A DNA stretch of 64,000 nt from Pseudomonas mendocina (GTDB taxonomy: Bacteria > Pseudomonadota > Gammaproteobacteria > Pseudomonadales > Pseudomonadaceae): NCBI RefSeq assembly GCF_003008615.1, contig NZ_CP027657.1, positions 2,170,001-2,234,000 of the forward strand, written 5' to 3'. The translations under genes and the position numbers were made by a program. Shown one piece after another: positions 27,635-36,556 of this stretch. Each line of letters opens with the position of its first letter. The stretch's first letter is position 1. The notes below the pieces were generated by a model. That model made no database searches. It saw only the letters and a program-made list of their open reading frames with translations, and was not told the origin of the DNA.

Positions 27635-28294
27635 ATGACCGATCTTCTTCCCCTGCTGCTGCAAGGCGCCTGGGTCACCGTGCAAGTCACCTTCTGGGGC
27701 TCGCTGCTGGCCATCGTCTCGGCAGTGATCGCCGCCCTGGGCCGGCTGTCGCCGATCGCCCCACTGCGCTGGCTGGCCATCACCTATATCGAAATCTTTC
27801 GCGGCACCTCGCTGCTGGTGCAGCTGTTCTGGCTGTACTTCGTGCTGCCGATGCCACCGTTCAACGTCGAGATGAGCGCCTTCACCGTGGCCATCGTCGG
27901 CCTCGGCCTGCACATCGGCGCCTATGGCGCGGAAGTGATGCGCGGCGCCATCCGCTCGGTGGCCAAGGGTCAGTACGAGGCCTGCACGGCGCTGAACATG
28001 CGGCCCTCGAAGCGCTTCCTGCGCATCATCCTCCCGCAGGCACTGCTGGCGGCGATTCCACCGGGCACCAACCTGCTGATCGAACTACTGAAGAACACCT
28101 CGCTGGTGTCGCTGATCACCCTGTCCGACCTGGCCTTCCGCGCCCGCCAGCTGGATCAGGCGACCTTCATGACGCTGGAGATCTTCGCCCTGACCCTGCT
28201 GCTGTATTTCGTCATGGCCCAGGTGATCAACCTCGGCATGCGCCTGCTGGAAAAACGCCTTGCCCGTGGCCGGATGCGCGGAGGCCTGCAATGA
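27635..28294 (+). CDS. ehuC: ectoine ABC transporter permease EhuC
   Basis: The product is 219 aa, a HisM/GlnP-type inner-membrane permease with about five helices. It contains IEIFRGTSLLVQLFW and the cytoplasmic ATPase-contact loop with YEACTALNMRPSKRFLRIIL. It begins 64 bases after ehuB and overlaps ehuD by four bases, so it pairs with EhuD as the two membrane subunits of the importer. Confidence 0.93.
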   Translation: MTDLLPLLLQGAWVTVQVTFWGSLLAIVSAVIAALGRLSPIAPLRWLAITYIEIFRGTSLLVQLFWLYFVLPMPPFNVEMSAFTVAIVGLGLHIGAYGAEVMRGAIRSVAKGQYEACTALNMRPSKRFLRIILPQALLAAIPPGTNLLIELLKNTSLVSLITLSDLAFRARQLDQATFMTLEIFALTLLLYFVMAQVINLGMRLLEKRLARGRMRGGLQ

Positions 28295-28953
28295 ATTTCT
28301 TCGACTGGGATTTCGCCCTGAGCATCCTCCCGGATCTGCTCAAGGCCTCGCTCAACACCCTGCTGATCACTTTCGCCGGCTTCGCCATCGCCATCGTCGT
28401 CGGCCTGCTACTGGCCATCGCCCGGCGCAGCAAGCATCTGTGGCTGTCATGGCCGGTGGCCGGGCTGATCGAGTTCATCCGCAGCACGCCGCTGCTGATC
28501 CAGGTGTACTTCCTGTTCTACGTGTTCCCCAACTACGGGCTGAACCTCACCGCGCTGCAGGCGGGCATCCTCGGCATCGCCCTGCACTACGCCTGCTACA
28601 CCGCCGAGGTGTATCGCGCCGGGCTGGATGCCGTGCCGCGTGGCCAGTGGGAAGCGGTGACGGCATTGAACATGTCGCCGCTGTCGGCCTACCGGCAGAT
28701 CATCCTGCCGCAGGCGCTGCGGCCAATCCTGCCGGCGCTGGGCAACTATCTGGTGGCCATGCTCAAGGACACCCCGGTGCTGTCGGCCATCACCGTGGTG
28801 GAAATCATGCAGCAGGCCAAGAACATCGGCTCGGAAAGCTTCCGCTACCTCGAGCCCATCACCATGGTCGGTCTCTTCTTCCTCCTGCTGAGCCTGGCCC
28901 TGGCCTGGTGCGTAAGGCGTGTGGAAGATCGGCTGGAGGTCACTGCCCGATGA
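28291..28953 (+). CDS. ehuD: ectoine ABC transporter permease EhuD
   Basis: The product is 220 aa, a second HisM/GlnP-type permease. IEFIRSTPLLIQVYFLFYVF is the family hallmark, and WEAVTALNMSPLSAYRQIIL is the loop that contacts the ATPase. It overlaps ehuC at the 5' end and ehuA at the 3' end, each by the four bases ATGA, which implies translational coupling. Confidence 0.93.
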   Translation: MNFFDWDFALSILPDLLKASLNTLLITFAGFAIAIVVGLLLAIARRSKHLWLSWPVAGLIEFIRSTPLLIQVYFLFYVFPNYGLNLTALQAGILGIALHYACYTAEVYRAGLDAVPRGQWEAVTALNMSPLSAYRQIILPQALRPILPALGNYLVAMLKDTPVLSAITVVEIMQQAKNIGSESFRYLEPITMVGLFFLLLSLALAWCVRRVEDRLEVTAR

Positions 28954-29774
28954 CTGCTTTCCTCAATTCCACAGACGCTGCCGGGAGTTCCTCCATGCCC
29001 CAGCCCATCGTTCGCTTCACCGACGTGACCAAGCGTTACGGCAATCTCACCGTGCTCAACAAGCTCAACCTGGAAGTCGCCCCCGGCGAGAAGGTGGCGA
29101 TCATCGGCCCCAGCGGGTCGGGCAAATCCACCCTGCTGCGTGCGTTGATGACTCTGGAGAGCATCGACGAAGGCGTGATCGCCGTCGACGACGAACCACT
29201 GACCCACATGCCCGGCCGCGACGGTCGTCTGGTGCCGGCCAGCGCCAGCCACCAGCGCAAGGTGCGCGGCAAGATCGGCATGGTGTTCCAGAGCTTCAAC
29301 CTGTTCCCGCACATGTGCGCGCTGCAGAACGTGATCGAAGCGCCGATGCAGGTGCTCGGCATGGGCAGGAAGGAAGCCACCGAACGCGCCGAGGACTTGC
29401 TCGCGATGGTCGGCCTGGGCGAGAAGCTGCGCCATTTCCCCTCGCAGCTCTCCGGCGGTCAGCAGCAACGCGTGGCCATCGCCCGCGCGCTGGCGATGCG
29501 ACCCAAGGTAATGCTGTTCGACGAGGTGACCTCGGCGCTCGACCCGGAGCTGTGCGGCGAAGTGCTCAATGTCATCCGCCGCCTAGGCAGCGAGCACAAC
29601 CTGACCATGCTGATGGTCACCCACCAGATGGGCTTCGCCCGCGAATTCGCCGACCGCGTGTGCTTCTTCCACCAAGGCTGCATCCATGAACAGGGCACCC
29701 CGGATCAGCTGTTCGGCAACCCGCAGCAGGAGCGGACGAAAGCGTTTCTGAGTGCGGTGAACGAGGCCAGTTGA
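28950..29774 (+). CDS. ehuA: ectoine ABC transporter ATP-binding protein
   Basis: The product is 274 aa. Walker A is GPSGSGKST, the signature is LSGGQQQR, Walker B is VMLFDEVTSALDPEL, and the H-loop is MLMVTHQMG. ATG 28950 overlaps the ehuD stop; a second ATG at 28995 (MPQPIVRFTDV) would trim 15 residues and is a possible alternative. The same frame is open upstream but there overlaps ehuD and is not coding. It ends the importer operon; a family C hairpin follows 16 bases later. Confidence 0.93.
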   Translation: MTAFLNSTDAAGSSSMPQPIVRFTDVTKRYGNLTVLNKLNLEVAPGEKVAIIGPSGSGKSTLLRALMTLESIDEGVIAVDDEPLTHMPGRDGRLVPASASHQRKVRGKIGMVFQSFNLFPHMCALQNVIEAPMQVLGMGRKEATERAEDLLAMVGLGEKLRHFPSQLSGGQQQRVAIARALAMRPKVMLFDEVTSALDPELCGEVLNVIRRLGSEHNLTMLMVTHQMGFAREFADRVCFFHQGCIHEQGTPDQLFGNPQQERTKAFLSAVNEAS

Positions 29775-29790
29775 GACAGCGCGCAACCTT

Positions 29791-29838
29791 GTAGGAGCGG
29801 CTTTAGCCGCGATTTTTCGCGGATGAATCCGCTCCTAC
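29791..29838. repeat. family C variant hairpin between ehuA and the VirJ-like gene
   Basis: GTAGGAGCGGCTTTAGCCGC faces GCGGATGAATCCGCTCCTAC. It lies between convergent genes and could end both transcripts. Confidence 0.7.
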
Positions 29839-29874
29839 AGAATCACGGCAATCCACTGGCCTGCGTCAGCAAGA

Positions 29875-31128
29875 CTAACGCTGCTGACGCGCCTTGATCG
29901 CTGCCAGCATCTTCTGCGCCAGCGCAGCGTAGTCGCCGTCGAAGTGGTGGCCGCCCTTGATCATCAGGTGCTCCCCCGGGGCACCGGCTTCGGTGCAGCC
30001 GCTCTCGGCCGTCTCCTCGCTGCCGTAGATGCAATACACCTTGGCAGCCGGCACCTTGCGCAGTTCGGGGCCGGTGGGCGCTTCCGCACCATCCTTGCCG
30101 AGCCAGCCGCTGACAGCGATCTCGAAACTGCCGCTGCGGGCGAAGGCCAGCAGCAGCATGGCGTCGACCTGCTGTTGATCACTGGCCGGCAGGCGGTTGT
30201 AGATCGCCGGCAGCACGTCGGCGCCGAAGGAATAACCGGCCAGCACGAAGCGCTTCACCTGCCACTTGTCGCGGTACTGCTGCATCAGCCGCGACAGGTC
30301 GGCGGCGCTCTGTTCCGGGCTCTTGTGCTGCCAGTAGTAACGCAGGGTGTCGATGCCCACCACCGGATAACCGGCCGCGGCCATGTGCTCGGCGGACGCG
30401 CGGTCGAGGTCACGCCAGCCGCCATCGCCGGAATAGAACAGGGTCAGGGTATCGGCCGGTTGCGTCGAGGGGTGCTCGATCACCGGCATCGCCGCACCTT
30501 GTCCGGCGAGCAGGTGTTGCAGTTCATCGGCCAGCAGGGTCGGCAGCGGCGTACCCAGCGCACCGATCCGCGGCTCGCCGTTGCCCTGCTCGCGCAGGAA
30601 CCGCGCGTTGTCATCCCCCGGATTGTCGTTCCACAGGGCGATCCAGTGGCCGTGCTCGGCCTTGCTCGGCAAAGGCTCGGGGCAATCGGGCTTGGCCAGG
30701 TCGAAGCCGACCGACAGCGCCTGGGCCTGATCATCGTGTTGCGCCGCCAGCCAGCGCCAGGCCGAGGCCGCCGCCGGGCCGATACCAGCCACCAGGGTCG
30801 GCGCGCCACCCAGGCGTTCGCTGGCCTGGCTGAGCAACTGCTGCTGCGCCTTGCAGTCCCCCGCGACGAAGGGCAATTGCAGCAGGCGCAGATCGCCCAC
30901 TTCGGCAAAGCGGCGCAACGTGGTTTCGTCCAGCGCCTGGTCGGCCGGTACGAGCAGCAGCACACGCTGACGCGCGTCCCCCTGGCTCAGCAGTTGCGCC
31001 GAGGTGCCCTGTATCTGCACCGTCTGCAGATGCGGAACCGCACGCATCGACCACCACCAACCCACAGCGCCTGCAGCCAGGGCCACAACCAGCAACAATC
31101 CACCCAGCGTCCTTGTCGTCCTGCTCAT
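29875..31128 (-). CDS. VirJ/AcvB-like hydrolase, probable aminoacyl-PG hydrolase
   Basis: The product is 417 aa. One N-terminal membrane segment (TLGGLLLVVALAAGAVGWWW) anchors a periplasmic part. The C-terminal half is an alpha/beta hydrolase of the VirJ/AcvB family: YSGDGGWRDLD, then VLAGYSFGADVLP with the nucleophile serine, and KGGHHFDGDY with the histidine. Homologues next to mprF (PA0919 in P. aeruginosa, AcvB in Agrobacterium) hydrolyse alanyl- or lysyl-phosphatidylglycerol. It starts 1 base after the mprF stop. The pair would make and unmake the charged lipid. Confidence 0.88.
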   Translation of the reverse strand: MSRTTRTLGGLLLVVALAAGAVGWWWSMRAVPHLQTVQIQGTSAQLLSQGDARQRVLLLVPADQALDETTLRRFAEVGDLRLLQLPFVAGDCKAQQQLLSQASERLGGAPTLVAGIGPAAASAWRWLAAQHDDQAQALSVGFDLAKPDCPEPLPSKAEHGHWIALWNDNPGDDNARFLREQGNGEPRIGALGTPLPTLLADELQHLLAGQGAAMPVIEHPSTQPADTLTLFYSGDGGWRDLDRASAEHMAAAGYPVVGIDTLRYYWQHKSPEQSAADLSRLMQQYRDKWQVKRFVLAGYSFGADVLPAIYNRLPASDQQQVDAMLLLAFARSGSFEIAVSGWLGKDGAEAPTGPELRKVPAAKVYCIYGSEETAESGCTEAGAPGEHLMIKGGHHFDGDYAALAQKMLAAIKARQQR

Positions 31129-31129
31129 C

Positions 31130-33766
31130 TCAACGCCTCACCAGTCCACCCAGGCCGCCAGCGATCAACGTGGCGGTGTCGGCCAATGCCACCCAGGGAT
31201 CGAGCCCGGCCGGCACGGCCAGGTAGCGCGGCTCCCACTGCGGCAGGAACTTGTCCTTGAAGCGGCGCAGGCCCTGGAAGTTGTAGAAACTCTCACCGCG
31301 GTCGAATACCAGCGCACCGAGGCGCAGCGGCAGCGGCGCGCCCTTGCGCGTCTGCAGGCCGGCCAGCGGCACCATGCCGAGGCTGAAGCGGGCGTAGCCC
31401 TCGCTCTGGAACTGCTGGATCAGGCCGAGCATGAGGAACTCCATGGTCGACTTCGGCGCATCCGGCAGCACGCGCATCAGGTCGAGGCTGGCCACTGCGT
31501 GCGTCTCGCACTCCAGGAGGTTGGCAAAGGCCACTGCGCGGCCTTCGAAACGCACCACCACGACGCGGAAATGCGCCAGGTATTCGGGGCTGAAACGGCC
31601 CAGTGAGAAGCCCTTCTCGCGCACGCTCTTGCCTTGCAACCAGGCATCGGAGATCGCCTGCAGCTCCGCCATCGGCACCTGGCCGGGGGCGTGGAATTCC
31701 AGGCTCAGGCCGTCGCGCTGACCGCGGTTCCAGGTGTAGCGCAGGGCCTTCATCTCCTTACCGTTGCTGGCCAGGTCGAAGGTCTTCAGATCCACCAGCG
31801 CCTCTTCACCGAGCTTCAGCGCCGTCAGGCCGATATCGATGTAGCCGGGCAGGTTCTCCGCGCGCACCTGATAGAACACCGGCCGTGCGTGGTGACGGTC
31901 GCACAGGTCGCGGAACTGCCAGATCAGCTCGGCACGCGCGGCTGGCGGGCCGATGGGATCGAACAGCGCCACCAGGCTGCGCCCGCGACGGGCGTACATG
32001 AGGAAGGCTTCGCCATCGGGGTGGAACAGCAGGGCCTTGTCGCCACTCAGTGCCAGGCCGCCTTCGGGCTGGCGCGAGGCCTGGACGATGGCGCGCGCGC
32101 GCAGCAGCGCCTCGCTGTCCGGCAGGCTGATGCTCGGCGGCGTGGCGCGCAGCAACCAAGTCAGGCCGACGGCCAGCAGCACCAGCGCGCTGCCCAGCGC
32201 CGCGCGCAAGCCGCGCGGGGCATTGGCATCCAGCTCGAACTGCCACCACAGCTGATGGCTGTAGGCGACATCCTGGTAGGCGAACAGCAGCAGCCACACC
32301 GAGGCGGCGATCACCCCGGCCGTGGCCGCCAGCACCAGGCCGGAAGCCGGCACATCCATCAACCGGCTACGGCGGTAGAACTCGCGGCGAAACAACGCCA
32401 GCAGGCCGGCGATGGCCGCGAGAACCAGGGCCTCCAGCCAGTCGAAGCCCTTGAGCAACGACAGCACCACGCCCAGGCAGAGCAGCACCAGGGTCAGTGC
32501 CCAGGCCGCCGACAGGCGACGGCGCAACCCTTGCGCCAGCAGCAGGCAGAGCGTGCCAACCAGGCTGGCTGCCAGGTGCGAGGCCGCCACCAGTTGCGGC
32601 GGCATGAGGAACCCCAGCGCTTCCAGGCGCTCGTCCATGGTCGGCGTCACCCCGGAAAACAGCAGCACCGCGCCGGCGCAGAACACCAGCAGCGCCAGCA
32701 GTGGCGCCGCCATGCCGCTGGCGACACGCGCCACCTGACGCGGGAACCACAGCCGGCGTGCCTCGGCCGCCAGCAGTAGCAGCCCCGCAGCCACCAGGGG
32801 CAACACCACATAAAGCAGGCGGTAGAGCAGCATCGCCGCGACCAGCCCGGCCGGATCGATGCGCGAGGAAAAAGCCGCCAGCAGCACCGCCTCGAACACC
32901 CCGACGCCGCCCGGCACATGGCTGAGCACACCGGCGGCGAGCGCCAGCATGTATATCAGCACGAAGGAGGAGAACGGCGGCGCTTCGGGCAGCAGCAGGT
33001 ACAGCACGCTGGCGGCGATCAGCACGTCGAGGCTGCTGATCAGCAGTTGCGTCAGGCTCATGCGCAGGCCGGGCAGACGCAGGCTGAAACGGCCCAGGTC
33101 GACTTGCCAGCAGCCGGGCGCAGGCCGTTCGGCCAGGCGTTTGCGGCTGACCAGCAGCACCACTGCCGTGACGGCGACCAGCACAGCGACGGCCACGACG
33201 GCCAGCACCGGCTCGGACAGGCGCAGCGCGGCCGAAGCATCCTCGAGGTCGAACAGCGCCGCCAGCGCCGCGAGAATCGGCAGGCTGACGCCGAGCGACA
33301 GGCTGGCGAACAGACTCATGCGCGCCACATCGCTGGCGCCAAGGCCATTGCGCCCATACAGGCGATACCGCACCGAACCGCCGGAGAGCGCCGACAGCCC
33401 GATGGCATTGCCGATGGCAAAGGCGCAGAAACCGCCCAGCGCCAGGGTCGGCGGCGGCAGGTCGACGTTGGCGTAGCGGCTGGCCGACCACTCGTAGGCA
33501 AGCATAACCACAAAGCCCAGCACGGTCGCCAGCAGGGCGCCGAGCAGCGCCTGCGGCGGCACCGCGGCCAGCGACTCGCGCACCTGATCCGGATTGATCT
33601 CGCGCACCAGGTGCCAGCAGGCGACCAGCGCCACGCCGAACAGCAACAGCGAGAGGCCGAGACCGATCAGGTGACGGTTGCGTTGCAGCCAGCCGGGTTG
33701 TGAAGGAGGAAGGAGATCAGGCGCGTCAGCGCCCTGGACGGGAAGTTCGGGTACCGCTCGACTCAT
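31130..33766 (-). CDS. mprF: phosphatidylglycerol aminoacyltransferase/flippase (MprF)
   Basis: The product is 878 aa, the expected length. The N-terminal two thirds is a membrane flippase domain with about 13 helices (for example HLIGLGLSLLLFGVALVACW and GLSALSGGSVRYRLYGRNGL). The cytosolic C-terminal synthase domain (DUF2156) starts near residue 540 and includes YARRGRSLVALFDPIGPP and PKSTMEFLMLGLIQQF. MprF transfers lysine or alanine from tRNA to phosphatidylglycerol and flips it, lowering membrane negative charge and cationic peptide sensitivity. The amino acid used cannot be read from sequence; alanine is known for P. aeruginosa. Confidence 0.93.
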   Translation of the reverse strand: MSRAVPELPVQGADAPDLLPPSQPGWLQRNRHLIGLGLSLLLFGVALVACWHLVREINPDQVRESLAAVPPQALLGALLATVLGFVVMLAYEWSASRYANVDLPPPTLALGGFCAFAIGNAIGLSALSGGSVRYRLYGRNGLGASDVARMSLFASLSLGVSLPILAALAALFDLEDASAALRLSEPVLAVVAVAVLVAVTAVVLLVSRKRLAERPAPGCWQVDLGRFSLRLPGLRMSLTQLLISSLDVLIAASVLYLLLPEAPPFSSFVLIYMLALAAGVLSHVPGGVGVFEAVLLAAFSSRIDPAGLVAAMLLYRLLYVVLPLVAAGLLLLAAEARRLWFPRQVARVASGMAAPLLALLVFCAGAVLLFSGVTPTMDERLEALGFLMPPQLVAASHLAASLVGTLCLLLAQGLRRRLSAAWALTLVLLCLGVVLSLLKGFDWLEALVLAAIAGLLALFRREFYRRSRLMDVPASGLVLAATAGVIAASVWLLLFAYQDVAYSHQLWWQFELDANAPRGLRAALGSALVLLAVGLTWLLRATPPSISLPDSEALLRARAIVQASRQPEGGLALSGDKALLFHPDGEAFLMYARRGRSLVALFDPIGPPAARAELIWQFRDLCDRHHARPVFYQVRAENLPGYIDIGLTALKLGEEALVDLKTFDLASNGKEMKALRYTWNRGQRDGLSLEFHAPGQVPMAELQAISDAWLQGKSVREKGFSLGRFSPEYLAHFRVVVVRFEGRAVAFANLLECETHAVASLDLMRVLPDAPKSTMEFLMLGLIQQFQSEGYARFSLGMVPLAGLQTRKGAPLPLRLGALVFDRGESFYNFQGLRRFKDKFLPQWEPRYLAVPAGLDPWVALADTATLIAGGLGGLVRR

Positions 33767-33885
33767 GTCGAAAACGCCTCAGATGGACGCAGCCTCGGAG
33801 TGAGGTTTTGATCAGAGTGTAGATGTAACAAAATGTTCCACTGATCTGAAACTTTCGTACCGATTATTCCGGCTGGCCTTGCCGT

Positions 33886-34152
33886 TCAGGCCTCGCCGAG
33901 AAAACGCAGACCCGCCCCTTCGGCATCCACACGCATCACTTCCATTTTCAGTACCGGTGCGGGGAAGGGCAGATCCTGCACCTGGCCGATCACCTCGGAG
34001 CCGACCGACAGGCCGGTCATGTCCGGATGCTTCACGTAGACGCCGCTATCGGACAGGTCACGGGTCTGTGCCAGCAGCTCACCGAAACTGGGGTGGCTGA
34101 TCTTGATCCGGCACTTCATCGGGGTACGCACCTGCTGACGCTGGTTCGGCAT
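33886..34152 (-). CDS. PilZ domain protein
   Basis: The product is 88 aa. QRQQVRTPM near the start supplies the arginines and RDLSDSGV (residues about 31-38) the D/NxSxxG part of the c-di-GMP binding site of PilZ domains. The whole protein is a single domain. ATG 34152 (MPNQRQQVR) is chosen because the arginine motif normally lies close to the N-terminus. It is downstream of the HtrB-like gene on the same strand. A diguanylate cyclase gene lies 13 kb away, but no direct link is shown. Confidence 0.88.
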   Translation of the reverse strand: MPNQRQQVRTPMKCRIKISHPSFGELLAQTRDLSDSGVYVKHPDMTGLSVGSEVIGQVQDLPFPAPVLKMEVMRVDAEGAGLRFLGEA

Positions 34153-34280
34153 GACGGCTCCATAAAATGGACGAGCGATGTCGCCTTTAATAGCGCATTC
34201 CCGTGACAAGGCCCAGCGAACGGCAGAAAAAAGGCGCCATCAAGGCGCCTTCGTTCGTCATCGTGCTCGCTGGCAGTACG

Positions 34281-35180
34281 TCAGTACCACTTGGCCTCGC
34301 CGTCCGGACGCTTCTTGAAGCGCTTCATGCTCCACATGTACTGGCTCGGGTAGTTGCGCACGTAGCGCGACACCACTTCGCTCATCGCCGCCACGCCTTC
34401 TTCCACGTTGTCGCTGTACATACCCTCGGGAGCGGCCTCGAGGATCACCTTGTAGCCACTGCCATCCGGCAGGCGCAGCGCGTGCAGGAACACACCAACC
34501 GCCTTGCCGCCGGTGAGCATGCCGGGTACGAACTTGCTGGTCAGTGCGGTGGTGCCGAGAAAGGGCACGAAAACCCCCGATGAACGGCTCGGCTCCGGGT
34601 CGGCCGGAATGCCCACGGCGCCACCCCTGCGTACTTCCTTGATGACGCTGAGGATGCCTTCCTTGGTCGACGGCGCGACGCGGTTGCCCATCTGCACGCG
34701 CTGCTGCTGCAGCAGCTCGTCGACGGCCTTGAGCTTCGGCGGACGGTAGAAAATGATCGGTTTGCACTGGTTGCAGTAGAAGTGGTTGAGCACTTCCCAG
34801 TTGCCCAGATGGCTGGTGATGCCGACCACGCCCTTGCCGGACGCCAGCGCCTGCTGCAGCACCTCCAGGCCTTCCACTTCGCGCACCAGCTTGAGCGACT
34901 TGTGCGCTGGCCAGATCCAGGCGCAGGCGCTTTCGGTGAGGGTCTTGCCGATGTCCTTGAGGCTTTGCCCGACCAGTTTGTCCAGCTCGGCCTCGTTCAG
35001 CTCGGGAAAGCACTTGCTCAGGTTGATGCGCACCACGTCGCGCGAGCCGTTCGGCAGTTTCCACATCAGCCAGCCGATGGCATTGCCCACGGCCTGCACG
35101 GCGCGCCAGGGCAGCAGTGCGAACAGGCGCAGGAAACCAACCACCAAGGCGCCCTTGAGTTTTTCCACGACAGACTCCAC
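34281..35180 (-). CDS. HtrB/LpxL-family lipid A acyltransferase
   Basis: The product is 299 aa with one N-terminal membrane anchor (ALVVGFLRLFALLPWRAVQA). The catalytic HX4E is HLGNWE (residues about 124-129). IPADPEPSRSSGVFVPFLGT is the substrate block. Family members add secondary acyl chains to lipid A at the inner membrane. In P. aeruginosa the gene at this place next to tag (PA0011) is an HtrB-type enzyme. It is the third gene of tag-PNPOx-htrB on the minus strand. Confidence 0.9.
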   Translation of the reverse strand: MESVVEKLKGALVVGFLRLFALLPWRAVQAVGNAIGWLMWKLPNGSRDVVRINLSKCFPELNEAELDKLVGQSLKDIGKTLTESACAWIWPAHKSLKLVREVEGLEVLQQALASGKGVVGITSHLGNWEVLNHFYCNQCKPIIFYRPPKLKAVDELLQQQRVQMGNRVAPSTKEGILSVIKEVRRGGAVGIPADPEPSRSSGVFVPFLGTTALTSKFVPGMLTGGKAVGVFLHALRLPDGSGYKVILEAAPEGMYSDNVEEGVAAMSEVVSRYVRNYPSQYMWSMKRFKKRPDGEAKWY

Positions 35181-35222
35181 CGCTCAGAAAAGCGCCAATT
35201 GTAGCGGCGCGTGACGGTGTAG

Positions 35223-35834
35223 TCAGTAAAGGGTCGTGCGAAGCCGTTGCTGCATGTCTCGCTCGTAGGCGTCCACGTCGAACTCTTCGACGATACAGCG
35301 GAAGATATCGCCAGCACTCGGCAGGCTGGCGCGCTCCACCTGGCGCGAGGTATCCCACAGGCCTGAACGCACTGCTGCCTTGGAGCACTGGAAGTAGCAA
35401 CTGTCGATATGGATACGCAGCACGCTGCGCGGCAACTTGCCCTGGGCGCGGCCCAGCTCCAGCAATTCGGGGTCAAGGGAGATATCGGCGCGACCATTGA
35501 CCCGCAGGCTCTCGCCAACGCCCGGAATCAGGAACAGCAGCGCCACCTGCGGGTTCTGCACGATGTTGCGCAGACTGTCGATGCGGTTGTTGCCGGGGCG
35601 ATCCGGCAGCAGCAGGGTCCGGTCGTCGAGAATCTGTACGAACCCTGGCGCATCGCCACGCGGCGAGCAATCCAGGCCATCCGGGCCGGCGCTGGCCAGC
35701 ACCACGAAGGGTGAGGCCTGGATCAGCGCACGGTAGGGTTCGATCAGTTGCGGCAGTTCCTTGCGCCGCGAGCGTTCGTGGCTTTCCCCATACAACGCCT
35801 GCAGTTCGTCCAGTGTGGTGATGGTGGTGGTCAT
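35223..35834 (-). CDS. pyridoxamine 5'-phosphate oxidase-family protein
   Basis: The product is 203 aa with a split-barrel flavin-binding fold. PFVVLASAGPDGLDCSPRGD and DRTLLLPDRPGNNRIDSLRN match the MSMEG_1061-type PNPOx-like proteins, which bind FMN or F420 and are not the true vitamin B6 oxidase. Substrate unknown. The start overlaps the tag stop by four bases, so the two are coupled. In the order I recall for P. aeruginosa tag is followed directly by the acyltransferase, so this gene may be an insertion in the operon. Confidence 0.85.
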   Translation of the reverse strand: MTTTITTLDELQALYGESHERSRRKELPQLIEPYRALIQASPFVVLASAGPDGLDCSPRGDAPGFVQILDDRTLLLPDRPGNNRIDSLRNIVQNPQVALLFLIPGVGESLRVNGRADISLDPELLELGRAQGKLPRSVLRIHIDSCYFQCSKAAVRSGLWDTSRQVERASLPSAGDIFRCIVEEFDVDAYERDMQQRLRTTLY

Positions 35835-36385
35835 GGCGCCCTCAGTTGCGCATAGCGGTCACAGTCGGTGGTGTGATCCATCACCATACCCGTGGCCTGC
35901 ATGAAGGCATAGCAGATGGTCGGACCGACGAAGGTGAAGCCGGCCTTCTTCAGCGCCTTGCTCATCGCCTCGGCTTCGGGCGTTACCGCCAGCATCTGGC
36001 TACGGTCGCTGAAGTGGTTGACCTTCGGCACGCCGCCGACGAACGACCAGAGCAGTGCCACCGGATCCTCCAGCTTCAGCCAGGCCTGGGCATTCTGCCG
36101 CACGGCCTTGAGCTTGAGGCGATTGCGGATGATCCCCGGATCCTGCATCAGCACCTCGATCTCTTCGTCAGTGAGTCGAGCCAGGCGCTCGGGATCGAAC
36201 CCATGCAGCACCTGGCGATAACGCTCGCGTTTCTTCAGCACGGTGATCCACGACAGGCCGGCCTGCGCGCCTTCAAGCAGCAGCATCTCGAACAGATGAC
36301 CGGCATCGCGCTGCGGCACGCCCCATTCCTCGTCGTGATAGGCCTGGTACAGCGGATCGTCGGTACACCAGAAGCAGCGGGGCAT
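35831..36385 (-). CDS. tag: DNA-3-methyladenine glycosylase I
   Basis: The product is 184 aa (E. coli Tag 187). It excises 3-methyladenine from alkylated DNA. MPRCFWCTDDPLYQAYHDEEWG holds in its first part the zinc cysteine and histidine; HTTDCDRY near the C-terminus gives the other zinc histidine and cysteine. SWITVLKKRERY and FSFVGP-like FTFVGPTICYAFMQATG complete the family pattern. It is divergent from glyQ. Confidence 0.96.
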   Translation of the reverse strand: MPRCFWCTDDPLYQAYHDEEWGVPQRDAGHLFEMLLLEGAQAGLSWITVLKKRERYRQVLHGFDPERLARLTDEEIEVLMQDPGIIRNRLKLKAVRQNAQAWLKLEDPVALLWSFVGGVPKVNHFSDRSQMLAVTPEAEAMSKALKKAGFTFVGPTICYAFMQATGMVMDHTTDCDRYAQLRAP

Positions 36386-36556
36386 GGCGGTAGGCCTCGG
36401 TCAGGGTCGAAGCGACGACTATAGCCGCAAAATAACTGGATATAAATACAGCCAAACGCATCATGGATGATGCCGATGTGCCGTACCCTGCGGCCTGCGC
36501 CGAGTTTCGATATACTCCCCGGCTTTCCCTCGCAAGCCTCCACAGGTGATTTTTTC

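Noticed and set aside
28260..28949. Upstream extension of the ehuA frame
   Set aside because: It overlaps ehuD in another frame; the ATGA coupling at 28950 and the ABC domain start show where ehuA begins.
33834..33842. TGTTCCACT as a possible third parS site
   Set aside because: Only one half of the palindrome is present; the second half does not match.
14647..33885. Genomic island delivered by an integrase or transposon
   Set aside because: No integrase, transposase, tRNA gene or flanking direct repeats were found; only small palindromes are present.
36386..36556. Regulatory RNA (T-box or glycine riboswitch) ahead of glyQ
   Set aside because: No T-box or tandem glycine aptamer features were seen in the short leader.
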